Source: Epinephelus fuscoguttatus
Taxonomy: Eukaryota > Chordata > Actinopteri > Perciformes > Serranidae
Reading direction: 5' to 3'
DNA: 64,000 bases
Assembly (NCBI RefSeq): GCF_011397635.1
Contig: NC_064756.1
Coordinates: 33,532,996 to 33,596,995 of the forward strand
Below the pieces are notes generated by a model that saw only the letters and a list, made by a program, of their open reading frames with translations, ran no database searches and had not been told where the DNA came from. The position numbers were made by a program, and so were the translations under genes. Shown here one piece after another: positions 1-12,105 of the stretch (within the stretch, counting starts at the first letter, position 1; every line of letters begins with the position of its first letter).

Positions 1-146
1 ACTGCTACAGACAGTGCTGTACTGGATTAAAAGTTTCTACAGTGTAGAAAAATATCAAAATGTGTATATGTTGTAAGTATGTAGGTGTGTACAGTGTATG
101 TGCATTCTGCGTGTGTGTTTGCATAATTGTATGCTGTAATTCTTAC
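1..146. other. Window edge, GT-rich unannotated sequence
   Basis: GT- and TGTA-rich sequence, with no gene recognised. On the - strand it would be the intron after the zinc-finger remnant. Confidence 0.4.
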
Positions 147-485
147 GTGACAGTTCGTTTCTCTTCTGCCGTTCCTCTGTGCTCTCTTGCAGTAAAGATC
201 CAATCCCAAGCCCCGGCTTGCGTCTCTTCACAATATCCATGGCATATAAATGTCCTTTTGTTCCAACGTGTCGCTTAAGGAAGTCTAGTTTCCACTCACT
301 CCACACTTTCCCCTCTGAAAACTTGCCTTGAACTTTCGCTTCACTGCACGTCTTGCAAACAACTCCAATATCAGTTGAAAAAGAAAAAATGTCGCCGAGC
401 TTCACAGCCACTCCACCTTGAACGACGTGCGTTTTTCCTTGCAATTTTGAGAGGATATAGTGCCAGAGCCGTCGCGTTTAGCCAT
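147..485 (-). pseudogene. hAT-type (ZNF862-like) zinc-finger exon remnant
   Basis: Read on the - strand, a frame encodes KLGDIFSFSTDIGVVCKTC, then WSEWKLDFLKRHVGTKGH. This is the C-x2-C...H-x4-H finger with the WSEWKLDFLKRH core typical of hAT-transposase-derived ZNF862-like proteins. It ends at a good donor (GTAAGA, 146 downward). An ATG at 485 opens a short MAKRDGSGT frame that stops before the finger, so a frameshift seems to separate start and finger. The left part would lie outside the window. It could be a decayed transposon or one exon of a domesticated gene; the frame break favours decay. Confidence 0.4.
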
Positions 486-499
486 AGCTGCATTGCTAA

Positions 500-2440
500 T
501 GGCTAACAACAAAACAAATGCGCCAACAGCGGCTTCTCGACATAATGCCATTGATTGGCTGTCAAGCTACACAGCCGTTGCAGGATTGGCTGGGCAGCGC
601 CTGGCGGGCAAGTTTTTTAATCATCACTGACTGACAGTACATTGTCACCTGTCGCTCCTTGAATAGACAAACGCCCACAATGGGGTGCGTTCATGTTCAC
701 TGTTAAAGTCAAACATTTCACCATTCACAGCCAACTCACAGCACATATTAGGAGAAGAAAAAAAAAAAGAAGTGAAAACTGGTCGGGGATATTTGAGTGC
801 GCAACTTTTTTGTCTTCTGCGCAAAGAGGTGGGGAGCAGTGCACCAATTGCGCAGTAAAACACCTTAGAGGGAACAGTGGTTGTCGGTGAAGAGTCCTTG
901 TGTTGAAGATCTCCAGTAGGTGTTTTGGGAAAGGTAATGTAGCCTCTACACCTCACGACATTTGTAATGAGGGGAGACTCCAGTAGACAGCTAATGCTGA
1001 TGACCGTTTGGAGTCGTTTTTTTGTATTCTAATGTGGCTGGAGATATTTTTAATAAGGTCATTTGGACAGATCCTTTTTTTAAAAAATGGACTGGGAAAA
1101 TATCCATGTTCAAAAATACCTGTGTGCACGTAGACAGGACCTTCAGAGGCTCTGAACAGATATAAATAAATGCATTCTTAAGAGGGATACTTTCATTTAG
1201 ATTTAAAGATTTCCATGGTACCACATTCCAAACAAAAGAGCCTCCAACAATGAGAACTGTCATTTTTTCATGCATCATAGAGAATTCAGCAGGTAGGCCT
1301 ACATGCCTGTCAGATTTTGACCACACTGCCTCACTGGTGGGAGCTGGGAACCTGATACTGGTGTAAGCACATGTAGAGCTTGTATGCATTTCTCTTCTAC
1401 CTTTTATTGTGGTCTGTCTCCAAGCTAAGACTGTAGTACACATACTAGCTGAGATAGAGGGTGTTTCAGCTGTGAGGTTGTCACATACTTGCCAACACTG
1501 GGTTGTGAAAAATAGGGAGATTTTTTTCATCGGTGTATCGGCCCAAGGAACAAGGTTCCTTCGCAGGGTGTGCATATAATTGTCGTCATTTCTTGCCTTC
1601 TATTTTAAACCTGATGAAGGAAACTTGTTCTGAAAATACTGTTTCTTTGATATTCAATAAATGATTCTGTTTATCATTGAGGACAATGAAAAAAATTGCA
1701 GTTTTAATTGTTGAGAGGAATACCAGAAGGCTAAATAATAAGGCGGTTACACTTAAAAAGTGTGTGCCACTGACTGTGCCACCCTTGGAGGAGTTTCACG
1801 CCAGGGCCACACCGCCCGCGGAAGCGCTGCGAATAGCCTCGAAGCGAAGCCAGTTTCCTTTCGGTGCACGTGTTAACCGATTGTGTCATCCACACCAGCT
1901 GTGCTGAGCGAATGTGTCAAGCCGGGTGACAGAGACAACAGCTGGGAGCAGAACTGCTTGTCGACCAGTGTGGAGAAATACGCGTCTGATGTGAATGGAA
2001 GTGCTCCGGCTCGCGTGAGAATTTTGGTTCGCTGCGCTTCGCAGCACTTCCACAGGCAGTGTGGCCCTGGTGTCAGGTGTCTCTCTTTCTCTATCCATCT
2101 CTGTCTGGGCGCTGAACTGAGCGGAAGACAGAAACCAGCGAGTGACTTCTTCTTTTTCTTCTTTTCCGGCAGTATCAACGCTACTTGTGAATCGGGAGAG
2201 TTGGCAAATACGTTGTCAGTCAAATACCACAAGTGTGCCAGTGAAGTAATGCCATCACCTCTTTGTGGCAGGGTGGCCACACCAGCCCTGCATGAACAGA
2301 TATGAGCTCTGGTCAGCTACAAGGGTACCTGGAAGCCTAATCACAGCTGCTAGCTCGCTAAGTTACTTATTTTCTGCTGCTTTCTCTAAATGTACCTCAG
2401 CCTGTTTCTGAGTGCCCCCAGGAACGTGAGCATGTTAAAG
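500..2440. other. Intergenic, no supported gene
   Basis: Several open frames exist on both strands (one of 194 codons at 991-1575, - strand), but none resembles a known protein. A tract at about 800-890 with repeated TGCGCA motifs resembles a dispersed vertebrate repeat. AATAAA near 1656 follows a motif CCTGATGAAGG seen at ends of some retroelements. None of this is firm. Confidence 0.35.
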
Positions 2441-2524
2441 CTCTGGACTGGGGATGTCAGTCTCAATAGCCTGACACTCATGAACCAGTAACTAAGTTCA
2501 TCTTTAAGAAAAAATGCAAATTGA

Positions 2525-2602
2525 AATAAATCAATGAAGCACCAGACCAAAGGTAAAGGCCTTTTGGCCTTTACCTTTGGTCTGGTGCTTCATTGATTTA
2601 TT
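2525..2602. repeat. Perfect 37-bp hairpin with TTTT loop
   Basis: The arm at 2525-2561 is the exact reverse complement of 2566-2602, with a four-base loop TTTT. It begins AATAAATCAATGAAGCACC. It sits inside the hAT element at 2449-3052. Confidence 0.95.
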
Positions 2603-2639
2603 GAGCTTCAGCACCACATTTCAAAGTCGCAAAACCGCT

Positions 2640-2715
2640 TTAGCATTCTTAACTATGTTAGCATCACTAACAGTGCAAACAGAGCTAACATTAATAACAT
2701 GGTTAAGAATGCTAA
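2640..2715. repeat. Near-perfect 21-bp inverted repeat
   Basis: TTAGCATTCTTAACTATGTTA (2640-2660) pairs with 2695-2715 with one mismatch, around a 34-bp spacer that itself holds GTTAGC/GCTAAC. It lies within the same hAT element. Confidence 0.85.
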
Positions 2716-3060
2716 GGGGGATTTAAAGCTCATAATGGAGCTGCTTACTCACTGGGGCAACCTTGGGGAGAGGATGGCTGCAATGATTCTACAGCAACAC
2801 TGTTGGGTTGGGACGGCCATACTAGCATTAATCATTGAATAAGCAGTGTTGCTAAGCTGTTTCTACTGGACCCACCTAGAGCTCAGTGCAGAACGGCCAA
2901 GGCTAGCTAACCAAGGGAGACTGTGGGGGGGAGGGTCTTCCACCAAAATCAGGTAGTGCACAGTGCAGCAAACTGAATAATAGCAAAATTAACTGACATG
3001 AGTAACTGGTCAAAGAATATTCTCGATTAACAGTTAACCATTGACATCCCTACTCTGGGC

Positions 3061-6014
3061 AAAACATTATCTGAGCATTTATGTTTTCAAGATCTTTAGT
3101 ATGTGTATAGAGAAGTTAGTTGAGTGCCATCAGGTTGAAATGTTATAGTTTCTCCCATCGCCATATATCCTCTCTGGACTCATGCTGCTCCTTCAGACAT
3201 TCTTCCAGAAACTCACATACTTTCAAATTCAAATTGTACACATAAATGTGACACTATCTCGAAATTTAAATTAGAGGATGTCACACAAAGTGAGACAAAC
3301 ATGTATTTCCAAGGAATCATTCATTTATTTTTCATTCTCTGAGCCATTATTCCACTATCACATATTTTTACATTTCCTCAGAGAGTCCTCTGTTTCCCTT
3401 TTTGGCTCTGTGGGACGATTATGTCTATCAACACCGCACTTAAAGAATCAAGTGATTTTAGTATCCTATTTGCATTTTTACATATTTTCAAGCTGAATGC
3501 ACAGAAACACAGTTGAAATAATGAATACACAGTGTCAAAGCCCTTATAGTATGTGTACAGTATGTCATGGAGTTGCTGAGATACGCAGAAACGGTGTATA
3601 CTGTTGCTGTAGATGCTCTCCATCCTCTGTTCTTATGGCATGTTGTAGAGTCACACCTTCCCAGCTGACAATTTGAATGTCATCTAACTTCATCACTTCA
3701 GTAAAATAATAGCCTATATTTGCATTCACACTGGTTGGTCGGGCATTGTCATTTATACTGCAGAATAACAATAACTTGACAGACGCTTTGTCATTTTTGC
3801 TGTTGTTTGAACGTGCACATTTTTTTGGGTGCATGTGGGGACAGTGAGAGAATGACATGGCTCCTTCCCTCTAACTAGGAGTAAACAAACGAGCCAGTTA
3901 TGCTGAGTGCACGCAGCTCTAAGCAGAACTCAAAATGCCAACGTTTGGCTATGGAGCACCAGCGTGCACAAGCAAAGAGGGGAGAGGGAGATGTAATGCT
4001 CAAAGGACGCCAGGAAAAGTGCACTTCCCTTTAATTGTGGTTTCATGCCTAAAGCCTTGGTTCCAGTAGGTGTTTGGGGAGGACACCAGTGGGTTTTCCT
4101 GTCTGCAGCCCTTCCTAAGCAGCGTTGAGAGCCTTTGGCAAAGAGCTGACTGTGACCTGCAGTGACAGCAGTGGTCCAACATACAGTAGATGAGGCTCAC
4201 AAACCTGGATTTTCATCATCCTGCAGAGGTTACGGAGAGAGATTTTCCTCTTAAGTCCTCTTTTCTCTTTTGATGTGATTGTTGCTGCTATAAATAAACT
4301 TTACTTCTGAGACCTTAAACTGACTCAGTCTGTCTTTGTACTCGGGGCACTGGAGATGAAAAGCATCTAGAGAATCTTTTATTCCTTATGTTTGAGGTCT
4401 AAAGCTTATGGTGACACAAAAGCTGTTCTCGGGACAATCCCACAAGCCATCAGCACAAGCTGAACTGTAAACTGGGCAGAGCAAGGAAAGCTCGCTGGCT
4501 ACCTAGCTAGCATGTCGAATAAGAGAAAGAGCAAACCAAATATAATCTTCAGCCATCAGGGAGATCTGCAGTGGTGAATTGAATTAACTGTTTGGTAATA
4601 AAAAGCTGCCACTGTGATTAGTGGCTTTGGCTGGCATCCTGGACTTTTTTGAAGAGAATTGATGAGAAGGAAGATTACATGGAATTACCACAGAATTTTT
4701 CTATCTAGCTTCAAAACAACAAAAGCAACTAAGTACTTAAAAACAGATAAACATTAATAACAGTAATTACAGGTGGCCATCTTACAGACTCTCCCTATAT
4801 CTTCCCCTTGTCTGTTCCAACTGAAATTGGATTGTAGTTGCATTTAGTATCTCCAAAATCACTGTTTTTTTTTTCCTATCTGCATTCACTGTATTAGAGA
4901 GACTTCTTTCCTCAGTCTAACTGAATAGAAAGATGCTGCTAAGTGAGATGATAACAGCTTTGTTTTGGGCTAATGAGTTGCCACTGTCAGATCTCACAGA
5001 GTCTGTGACATTAAAATGTCTTGGTGACTCTGTGTCTTAGTTTCTATTCAAATAATCCTTTTGTGCGGGGGCTGGAAAATAACTCGGGTGACAGACTGTT
5101 AATAAGGCTTGTCGTGTTTACCAGCACTAAGTAATTAAATTAAAAAACATTGCATAACATAAATCACGAATCAACTTTGGGATCTGATTGATTTTTTTTT
5201 CTTTTAGGTAGGAGTCAGAAGCTCAGGTAAACACTGGTAAAAAGTTTTAATTTTGAGAAGCTAATGAGCCAATAACAAGCAAGTTTCACGGAATGCTTTC
5301 ATTAGTCAGTCAGTTGGGGGAATGTTAGAAGTTTAGGTAGAAGTGCCGCAGGTCAGTTTATTCCCTCAATGCTGAGTGTTTTCAGTATCAAATCCAAGGC
5401 CAGGTCCTCTCTAACGAACACTGGACCAAGCATCGTGTTATATAAAGATATTATATCAGGCTACAGTCATGATATGTAGCACTGTAATCTGAGTTTATGT
5501 TGAGATGCCGATTACTGACAGGCTGATTGATTCTTTCCACAAGATGGGTTCCTTCGAGTTGACACATTAATGCATCAAACCTTTCAATACTTGATACATT
5601 TTGCAAAATATGGTGTCACTCTCTACATGACACTTTGTGACAGTGCATGCACATTCAGCAACTAGTGCTTTCCATCCCTATGAATACTCTCTTCAATGCA
5701 TTACCAGTCATAATGTATAAGTTTACATAAATCAAGTTAAAATATATTTAATGAAGTGATTCAGCATCCTACTTGTATGTAGGTAGGCTATGTAACCTAC
5801 CAACGATCGTCTTTAAGGGGCAAGTAGCAAACGTCCCAGTTAGCTTCAGCCTTGTGTTGCATTCATGTGGTGTCGGAATAATCTGAAAATTTGTTCGTGT
5901 CATATTTTATTGTACCTGCTCTGTTTCCTTTGCTTCTTGTTATTAATGTGAGAAATAAACAATCCGAGAAATAAAACACAACGCATCCTATTTCAAGCAT
6001 CTGCACTGTTTTAC
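3061..6014. other. Intergenic, nothing recognised
   Basis: AT-rich sequence with only short chance frames. AATAAA-type motifs occur (near 4292 and 5954), but no gene leads into them. Confidence 0.4.
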
Positions 6015-6978
6015 ATTATAACCAGTGTTGGGAAGTAGCATCACTACAAAGTGGTGGTGTTGACCGAGTAGTGTGGTAGCATCCACAAAAGTTACAAGCT
6101 CTTTTTCCAACGAAAAGCTCTGAAGTGCAAATGACTTTTTCCTGCAAAGATCTGAATACAAGTAAAATAATAAAACTGAGGATAAGTAAGCACACTTAGG
6201 CATGTAGACAACACAAGCACTTCCCCATGACATCACACTAATCCTTCAGTTCATTCTGCTTGCTGCTTCGTGGTTGGCTTTGATTGGGAAGACCTGCCCT
6301 ACTCTGCCTCTGACTGGCTACATTGCACTTCTTGACGTGTCCTTCACGTGTCTTGCCCATAGACTGTATAGAATTATGGATTTGCAGTGGATGCTAGGGA
6401 TAAACGCCACAACAAGGGCCAAGAAAAGAGCTGAGAGACAGAGAACAGTATTAAGAAGGTAGAGAGGAGAGAAAAGAGAGTGACATCCTGATGTCTGGTG
6501 TTATTTGCAGGTCATGTTCATGTTTCAGTGTCCCTAAAAAAACTAAAGTTTTCATTTAGCTCTGTTATTTTTATTGTTTATATTACTGTCTTTTATTTAT
6601 TGTGGTTTTATTGACTGAAAAAAATATTTTAGAATTCTGTTTTTTAATCACTGACATAGCCAGATGGACTGCTGAAAGAGGCCAAGACAGAGATATACAT
6701 CAAACAGGAAGAGAGGAAGAGACAGAGCAGTAGGCTGACTGAGGATGTCTTAAAACAAAAAAAGAAAGAAAAGAGGGCATTTTTAATTTATCACTGATTT
6801 TACATAAAGTAAAATAAACAAGAGTAGCTTTGCAAGTAGCAAGCTACTTTTGCTATTTCTCATAGCTTAGCTTGCTACAGTACACTTCTCTTCTTTAGCT
6901 TCATTGTAGTGAAACTTCATTTTGATGTAGCTTAGCTCACTACATATTCCAAGTAGCTTGGCCAACACTGATTATAAC
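6015..6978. mobile_element. Non-autonomous hAT element, perfect 8-bp duplication
   Basis: ATTATAAC occurs exactly at 6015-6022 and 6971-6978. The 948-bp unit begins CAGTGTTGGGAAGTAGC and ends with the inverted form (CCAACACTG). CAGTGTTGGG ends are classic for hAT MITEs. Many GTAGCTTGC-like repeats occur near the right end. No transposase frame is present. The perfect duplication suggests a fairly recent insertion. Confidence 0.9.
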
Positions 6979-9900
6979 TAAAGCTGATGAACACACCAAT
7001 GTCAGAAGAGCAACCATCCAAGGAGCACACAAATGCACTATTGACCATGTCAGGCTGAGGTCTCTGCTTAAGTCAATTCAATCACTTCTCGTTCACTGAC
7101 CGTGTGAACTGTATCCTATGATAACAGCGCACAGGCAAATGGAGAAGGTTCGGGATTCATAACCATTCAGACAGGCTGACATGGTACATACCAGACACTA
7201 CAAACAGTCATTCAAAAAGATTTGTTTATTTTTGCCCATCACTAATTCCCATCACTGATATAATATCATCGTTTATAATCAGCTGTTTTCTAGGAGCCTA
7301 TCATTTCTTGAAGTAAAATTATAAAACTAAGTTTTAAATTTTCTCTGTGATTTTCAAAAGTGAAGTTTAATTTTTACACTTCCAAGTAAACCAGCCACAG
7401 ATGGTGTGATTACATCAGATGGCATTTAACCGCAGGCTGTTTGTTGTTCACACCTATTGTATACGAGATACGAGGTAACCTTTGATAGCTTTGCCAAACA
7501 TCAAAAACTCACTGGCATCAGTAAACCAAAGCGTGAAAATGTTTTGAATCATTTCTATTTTTAGTTGTGAGGCTTCAGATCAGGCTCTCTGTGTCCAGTG
7601 GAACATGAATGGTCTCTTTCCAGACGACAGTTTAACCTCATTTGGCATTTGGCCTGAATGACACACAGTTAGTATAATGAAATGGAAGCTCTGGGCTTGT
7701 GAAGATGCGTGTTTTTCTGTGTGTGTTTTTGCATATTTGTGTGTATCAGTAAGCCTGTGTGTGCATGTATATGTGCCTGCATACGGTCTAGCCTCGGGTC
7801 AGGCTGGGCTGTATGCCAGCAACATCTGCAGGGGTCTTGTGAGAGTGCTGCATGGAGAAGCAGCTGAAGATACCTGATCAGTGTGATGGATGCCTGAGAG
7901 CCTTGTGCGCACACCAACATGCACACCTGCCGCCTGTGCCCCACTTATTGAATCCATGAATCAATTTAATGAGTGGAGGACGGGGTCAGGACTTCAATAA
8001 ACACCCCACCAAGCTTTCAAATTTAATGTCCGCCCAATGAATGATACTGTATGTTCAACAAACGCCCATTGCAAAACACTTCCACTGTAAATTGCAAATG
8101 GGTTTTGAAGCAATTGCCATGTACAGTGAGTGCTGTTGACTGGATAAGTTTTACAGCTTGTGCATAAACATTTCCAACACGCCGCCCGACTACAAACGAG
8201 TTCAAACTAAGAGCAAAGTATAATTCAGCTGTGTGCCTGTGTGTGTCTGGGTGTGTGCGGGGTGGTGAAGAGTGAGACTTGAGAAAGAGAATCAGACATC
8301 TTCCATTGGTAATCAATACTGCAGCAGTGACCTGAGCGTTTGCTCTGTGATTCATCCCATTTAGAGCTACAGGGTTGGCTGTCTGACAGAGACAACTCCA
8401 TGATTTCCCTCTGGATTTAGCCATGGCAAATCCACCTGCTTTACGTGGCCACTTCTTCATCTACATAGTCACTGACAATGCCATCATGCGTCCTGCAGCA
8501 AACCCTCCAAAACCTTGTCTGAAAGTCACTGCACTGCTTTGTTGCAAAAATGTGCTTGCTATGCCATGGAATTGGTGCATCGTTTAAGCCACTTATGTTT
8601 GCATGAAATAACCTGTGCTTCATCTTTCAGGATAAAACAATCACTGTCAACCTTCTGATCCTCACATGCTGTGATTATAAACTTACTCTCTCCTCGCCTG
8701 ATTTAACCACGAGCGCGCTTCCAGTCATGAGGTCATTTGAAGCGGCGAGGACGCAGCAGAAAGGACGAACGGTTGCTATTTAGATGTCTGTGGCAACAGC
8801 ATCCCAGTAGTGAATACATTTTTCTTCATCCACTGGGGACGCAGGGGCTAATGGAGCATGAGAGCGGCAGTTCCCCCGGAGTTGTGTAGCTGAGTCACGC
8901 CCCCGTTTGGAGAGAAGCTGCAGGCAGCAGTTGTGTGAGACCGAGACCAGGAGGGCATGCTGTGAGACTCTGGGCCAATTCAGGGGTAAACATCGGTGGC
9001 AGTAATTGGAGAACAACACAGCAGGGAATTTCATACATTTCTGATCCATGTGGCTCAGTTGAGAATATCCTGACTGTGGACTTTTCGAGATGAAAAGGAG
9101 TGAATGTTTGTAGGGCAAAGGTCTAGTCAGTTCCTGTACGGAATTTGCTGAGCCCCCCATGATACATTGTGCGTATATATTTTATAGGTCAAGATTTCAT
9201 TGATGGACTAAGCACAAAACTCACTGTCTCGGAAGAATTCCTTTGGATTGAGCTGCTGAGTAGGTTTAAATGCACAAGTTGTACATGTTAATGCAGACGT
9301 AGATAAAGAGCTTGTTTGCTGCTAACACACCAAGTTGCTGTCCATCACTTTTTCGAAGTTAGAGGTGCTCCAGTGGAGCTATTAGTCCTGTTTTTGTAAT
9401 TAGATTGAATCAATATCATTAGTCAGCCATTATAGGTGCTTAAGGAAGTCCTTTCCAATCTATCCATCTGTCCTTGCTTTCTTCTTTTTTCATTAGTTCT
9501 ATGTGTTTGGGTTGTAGAAGCAGCAACAACCGGTTCTCACTTCTAACTTGTTTAACACCAACACTTTGTTAGTGGCCCTCTGCATTACATAGGCACCCTT
9601 TAGCACCGATATGAGATGCAGCTGACAGCGGTGGCATTGGCAGCGGTGGTGAGAATGTCGGCACAGGGGTGAAAGAGCCTGCTGTTCCTGACACAAAAAG
9701 TGAATCAGGTTATTTTCATAACAACGTGTGCAAGTATGAGTGGCATACTATGCTAGTGACATACATGGCATGACGTGATTTTAGCCTAACTACATACTTT
9801 TGTTGAAATTAACTGAAAAACAAACATTTTCACCTACGTTCTAAATTTATTTTGAAAAGAGACTGTACGTATACGGAACAAGCGGAAACTGTATGTTTCC

Positions 9901-10905
9901 TTTGAAAATGGAAGTTTATATTTAAAAGACACAACAAGCATAAATTGTCATTAAGTGCCCAACACTAGGGCTTACATCAAAGTTAAAGTATGGGGCTACT
10001 GACCGAGCCTTAGTATTTGCTAAGTTGAGAGTGACAATGTGTTGGCAGCTAAGGCAATTGTGTAAAAACTGATAAAATGAACACCTTCAGAATGCAACTC
10101 AATTCCATAAAATAGCCCTGGATACAAATAATGTGCAGTTTTTGTCGAAGCTCTTTCACAGAGATGTCAACACTTTATGGTAATTTCCAAGGCATAGTTT
10201 GTGCTGTTATCATCTCCTCTTTTTTTCTTTTTGTAATGTGTCATGTGTTGGAGTCGAGGGTGGGAGACGAAATGACACAAAAACCTCACAATATAATGCA
10301 TATGCATAACCACTGTGTATCATATTCAGCAACAACAGCAACAAAAATGCTGGGAACCCAATGTATGTATCATTGGTGCTTTTAGTATGATACCATCAAT
10401 ATGTGAACACACACACACACACACACACACACAGTGATGCACACAGGTGCAATGCTAAACTTGGGAAAGTACAAGGTTAGCGATGGGAGTGACATCCTGT
10501 GGCTCCGCTGAGGTCTCTTATCAGTGTCTGCTCCTTATCACTCAGCCCCACAACAGCAGAAACACACAGAGACTATTTTAGCTGCACCACATGAGAAGAA
10601 ATTATCTTTATCAATGTGTGTTGCATGACATTCTGCTGTGTTTTTTTTTTTTCCTGTGGGTCCCCGATAGAATTATGCATTAAATAACAAGCAGCAGAAA
10701 CAGAGAAAATGAGTGATGTCTGTACAGATACTTTGACATACAGCACCAAGGTTCAGGAGATCTCTGACTAAATAACATTGTCGCCCTCAGCATATCTTGT
10801 ATCTCTCATCTTCTGTCATCGCATACAGCAGTCAGACCTTATTTTTGTCCTGTCAATTTTCCACTTAGTAATGATGCCCCTGGAGTCATGAGTGTGGCAC
10901 AAATA
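6979..10905. other. Intergenic, no supported gene
   Basis: No protein-like frame and no clear element, apart from an (AC)n microsatellite at 10407-10433. A stretch near 8690-8900 is more GC-rich than its surroundings but shows no reading frame of note. Confidence 0.4.
10407..10433. repeat. (AC)n microsatellite
   Basis: Uninterrupted AC dinucleotides over about 27 bases. Confidence 0.95.
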
Positions 10906-10929
10906 CTGACAAACCCCTCTGATACAATT

Positions 10930-11250
10930 GCTCGGCCTACCAGTGCTCCCCCTTGTGAAAATAAATGGAGGCCAACACTACTGTTTTTAAGAGGCTGTGG
11001 CCGGCTTTTTTAAGCTAGTGCAAAGGTAGTGGTAACTTGTGACACTAGATAACCTATAGGATCCATTGGCACCAAGCATGTCATCATAACTTGTTGGCAA
11101 GAGGGCTAAATAACACTCCACAATAAGGCTAAATTCTGGCGAGGGAACAGGCATGGCCATTTTTAAAGGGGTCCCTTGGACTCTCAAGATGTCTGAATGA
11201 AAATGGGTTCTATGGGTACCCACGTTTCCCTAAACTTGAGGTGGCTTGTT
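10930..11250. repeat. Dispersed teleost-type repeat fragment
   Basis: Phrases such as AGGGGTCCCTTGGACTCTCA and CTATGGGTACCCACG are ones I associate with a common teleost interspersed repeat. No ends or duplications could be defined. This rests on recognition alone. Confidence 0.4.
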
Positions 11251-11398
11251 TAGATGTTTTCTTTCTTACAATCAAACTACTCCTTCAAATTAAGGACAAC
11301 CAACTGGTATCATTCTATGCACACCAGATAACTAGTAATATCAACTGTAAAATAAGAAACCAAAGTATATCAGTATATTATTCCCCAACTCTAATAAT

Positions 11399-12105
11399 GG
11401 GTGCAGTTACATGATGGCTTGTCATTCGGAATAAAATAAATCTGAATGAAATCATTCTCTTTCCAGGTAGTTTACATGGGAAATATTCATTCCGAATGAG
11501 GCCTTATACGGGAGATCAGTTAATCGCCTGTTTTCGGGTCTGCACAAGGTTTGGGGCAGGGAAGATTTCTGATTGGATAGGGGGCGGGACGAATGTTACG
11601 TGTTTATGTGTACCGGAAGAAAACACTGTAGTCCTCTCTCCGGATAACAAGATGCTTGACGATGTCATTCTTAGTGCCTTTTTCAGGCTTGTTTTGCTTA
11701 TATTCTTGAAGCAGCAGTATGACAACAATCTTGTTCTGCTAATGCTTCGTCTGTTGAGGAGGAGAAGAGAGGTAGAAGGTCCAAGAAGGGAGATGGAAAG
11801 CCCATGCTTTGGTGAATGGAAACCGGTTAGTGCAACGAGTCGCGCAGGCGCGATATACGTCATCGTGCCAGAAGGGCAAGGAAACGAGCATGCGCAGAAA
11901 GACCGGAGGAATGAGTGTATACAAGTGCGAGAAATTCTTTCATTCAGAATTAGAAACAGAATATTCCAGCCCCTTTCATCGGAATGAATTTTCAATCACA
12001 TTGGCCAGTTTCATTCTGAATTAGGTGTTTACAAGATCACTTTTAATAGGAATAAATTTTCATCCCGAATGAAAAGGGAATTAAACTGTCCATGTAAACA
12101 CACTC
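11399..12105. mobile_element. Palindromic non-autonomous DNA transposon
   Basis: The ends are related in inverted orientation: GGGTGCAGTTACATG on the left and GAGTGTGTTTACATG read inward from the right. Many CATTCCGAATGA-like motifs are repeated in both directions near each end. Open frames run through on both strands (11496-11987 + and 11516-11995 -), but neither resembles a transposase. The superfamily is unsettled; PIF/Harbinger or hAT are both possible. Confidence 0.6.

Larger units (their letters stand above)
2441..3060. mobile_element. Non-autonomous hAT element with 8-bp duplication
   Basis: CTCTGGAC (2441-2448) and CTCTGGGC (3053-3060) match in 7 of 8 bases and flank a 604-bp unit. 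Its ends are inverted (TGGGGATGTCA and, from the other side, TAGGGATGTCA), which is hAT-like. There is no transposase. Two inverted repeats lie inside it: a perfect 37-bp hairpin (2525-2602) and a 21-bp near-perfect pair (2640-2660 with 2695-2715). Confidence 0.75.

Noticed and set aside
991..1575. 194-codon frame on the - strand
   Set aside because: No recognisable domain, odd composition and no splice or promoter context. Probably a chance frame.
2525..2602. Hairpin as a microRNA gene
   Set aside because: The stem is perfect with a tiny loop and sits inside a transposon. Real pre-miRNAs usually have mismatches and larger loops. Kept as a finding, not as an ncRNA.
11496..11995. Long overlapping frames on both strands (about 160 codons each)
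   Set aside because: They mirror each other inside an inverted-repeat element and resemble no transposase. The openness is a by-product of the sequence.
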